Shown: positions 7,724 through 8,387 of the stretch, in pieces
Layout of the letters: every line of letters starts with the position of its first letter
How positions within the stretch are numbered: position 1 is the stretch's first letter
Assembly: GCA_040775095.1 (NCBI GenBank)
Contig: JAXGTD010000160.1
Location: 1 to 8,387 of the forward strand
Source of the DNA: JAXGTD01 sp040775095
GTDB lineage: Bacteria > Pseudomonadota > Gammaproteobacteria > Chromatiales > Chromatiaceae
Direction: 5' to 3'
DNA: 8,387 nucleotides
The notes under the pieces: model-generated
Seen by the model: only the letters and a program-made list of their open reading frames with translations
What the model was told of the DNA's origin: nothing
Database searches by the model: none
Program-made: the position numbers and the translations under genes

Positions 7724-8387
7724 TCAGTGTCCGCCCAGCACCAGCGTCTGGACTGGAAGGAGCAGCGCCTGGATGCGCAGGATCATCGCGTGCACCACTC
7801 CCACCGTATCGATCGCGTGCAGACCGAGGCGCGTCAGGAAGCCGAGGTCTGGGTCCTCGAGTCGGTCGTGGTTGTTGGTGTAGGCGTTGGCAATGCAGTG
7901 TCCACCGTCGGGCAGGTCGTCGAGCTGACCCGAATAGAGCGGCTGCATGATGACCGTGATCGAGCCGGGCTTCGCGAATTGCTGGATGTCGACCAGTTGG
8001 TCGGTCGGTCTGACCTGACCAGACGCGATGACGTTCTGGACCTCAGTCACGACCACCGGGACGATCTGCCAGGGCTTGGCGATGCAGGTGACCTCCCCAA
8101 TCATCGCCGGCTTCATGACCTGCGCCTCAATCTGCCCAAAGCCCGCCATGAGGCCCGTGTGATGCCGGGCTGGAACCAGGATGCCGGCGGGTCGGAGCAT
8201 CGGGTTGACCACGTCGCCCGGGCGCAGCGCGAACTGCTGCACGATGCCGTCGGTCCCGGCCTTGACCAGGGTCTTGCCGAGGGCGACCTCGGCCTCCTTG
8301 CGCGCGGCCTCGGCGCTCGCCTTTTCCGCCGGGAGCTGATACTCGATCTGTGAGACAACCGCCTCGCGGCTCGCCTCCACCGCCGCC
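7724..8387 (-). CDS. HlyD/EmrA-family membrane-fusion (periplasmic adaptor) protein, C-terminal part
   Basis: The 5' part lies beyond the right edge; about 220 C-terminal residues are visible, and the apparent start near 8380 is an internal GTG in a frame open to the window end. The visible part begins with an alanine- and glutamate-rich coiled-coil tail (EASREAV, AEKASAEAARKEAEVALGKT). The returning half of the lipoyl/barrel-sandwich domain follows (TLVKAGTDGIVQQFALRPGD), which is the usual order in HlyD, EmrA and YibH-like adaptors. A beta-barrel region then runs to the end, where LRIQALLLPVQTLVLGGH is hydrophobic. Such proteins are anchored in the inner membrane and link an inner-membrane transporter to an outer-membrane channel for export. 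The partner is not visible; it would lie to the right. No terminator is evident after the stop at 7724. Confidence 0.8.
   Translation of the reverse strand, partial: AAVEASREAVVSQIEYQLPAEKASAEAARKEAEVALGKTLVKAGTDGIVQQFALRPGDVVNPMLRPAGILVPARHHTGLMAGFGQIEAQVMKPAMIGEVTCIAKPWQIVPVVVTEVQNVIASGQVRPTDQLVDIQQFAKPGSITVIMQPLYSGQLDDLPDGGHCIANAYTNNHDRLEDPDLGFLTRLGLHAIDTVGVVHAMILRIQALLLPVQTLVLGGH

Overview
The window is GC-rich bacterial DNA. GlgP, an AapJ-type binding protein, phosphoketolase and an HlyD-type adaptor together point to a proteobacterium. The style of GlgP and the presence of phosphoketolase would suit a gammaproteobacterium, perhaps a purple-sulfur-type (Chromatiales) lineage, but that placement is an impression and not a measurement. 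Nothing indicates a phage, plasmid, integron or CRISPR locus.

Layout. Bases 1-6056 carry a minus-strand series. In transcription order it is: a broken phosphoketolase remnant (6056-5336); a periplasmic amino-acid-binding protein of the AapJ type (5209-4169); a polytopic ion-transporter-superfamily permease of the ArsB/NhaD/SLC13 type (4154-2814); glycogen phosphorylase glgP (2629-134); and the first 26 codons of an unrecognised gene (79-1). The binding protein and permease are 14 bases apart and almost certainly form one transcription unit. GlgP and the following partial gene are 54 bases apart, each with a good ribosome binding site. Divergent from this block, on the plus strand, is one small exported glycine-rich protein (6698-7144). 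At the right edge, on the minus strand, lies the C-terminal part of an HlyD/EmrA-like membrane-fusion protein (from beyond 8387 to 7724).

Two stretches lack convincing genes. 6057-6697 separates the divergent phosphoketolase remnant and the small exported protein. 7145-7723 separates convergent genes and holds several palindromic units that resemble dispersed intergenic repeats common in proteobacterial genomes.

Functional reading. GlgP releases glucose-1-phosphate from stored glycogen, and phosphoketolase would have fed sugar phosphates to acetyl phosphate. Here, however, only its C-terminal domain remains, fused to a short N-terminus and broken by one extra C in a C7 run. The most unusual arrangement is an AapJ-like solute-binding protein with no ABC permease or ATPase beside it, coupled instead to a secondary-transporter-like permease. 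I do not see a clearly new defence or mobile system. The strongest leads are this transporter pair, the remodelled phosphoketolase and the small secreted protein of unknown function.
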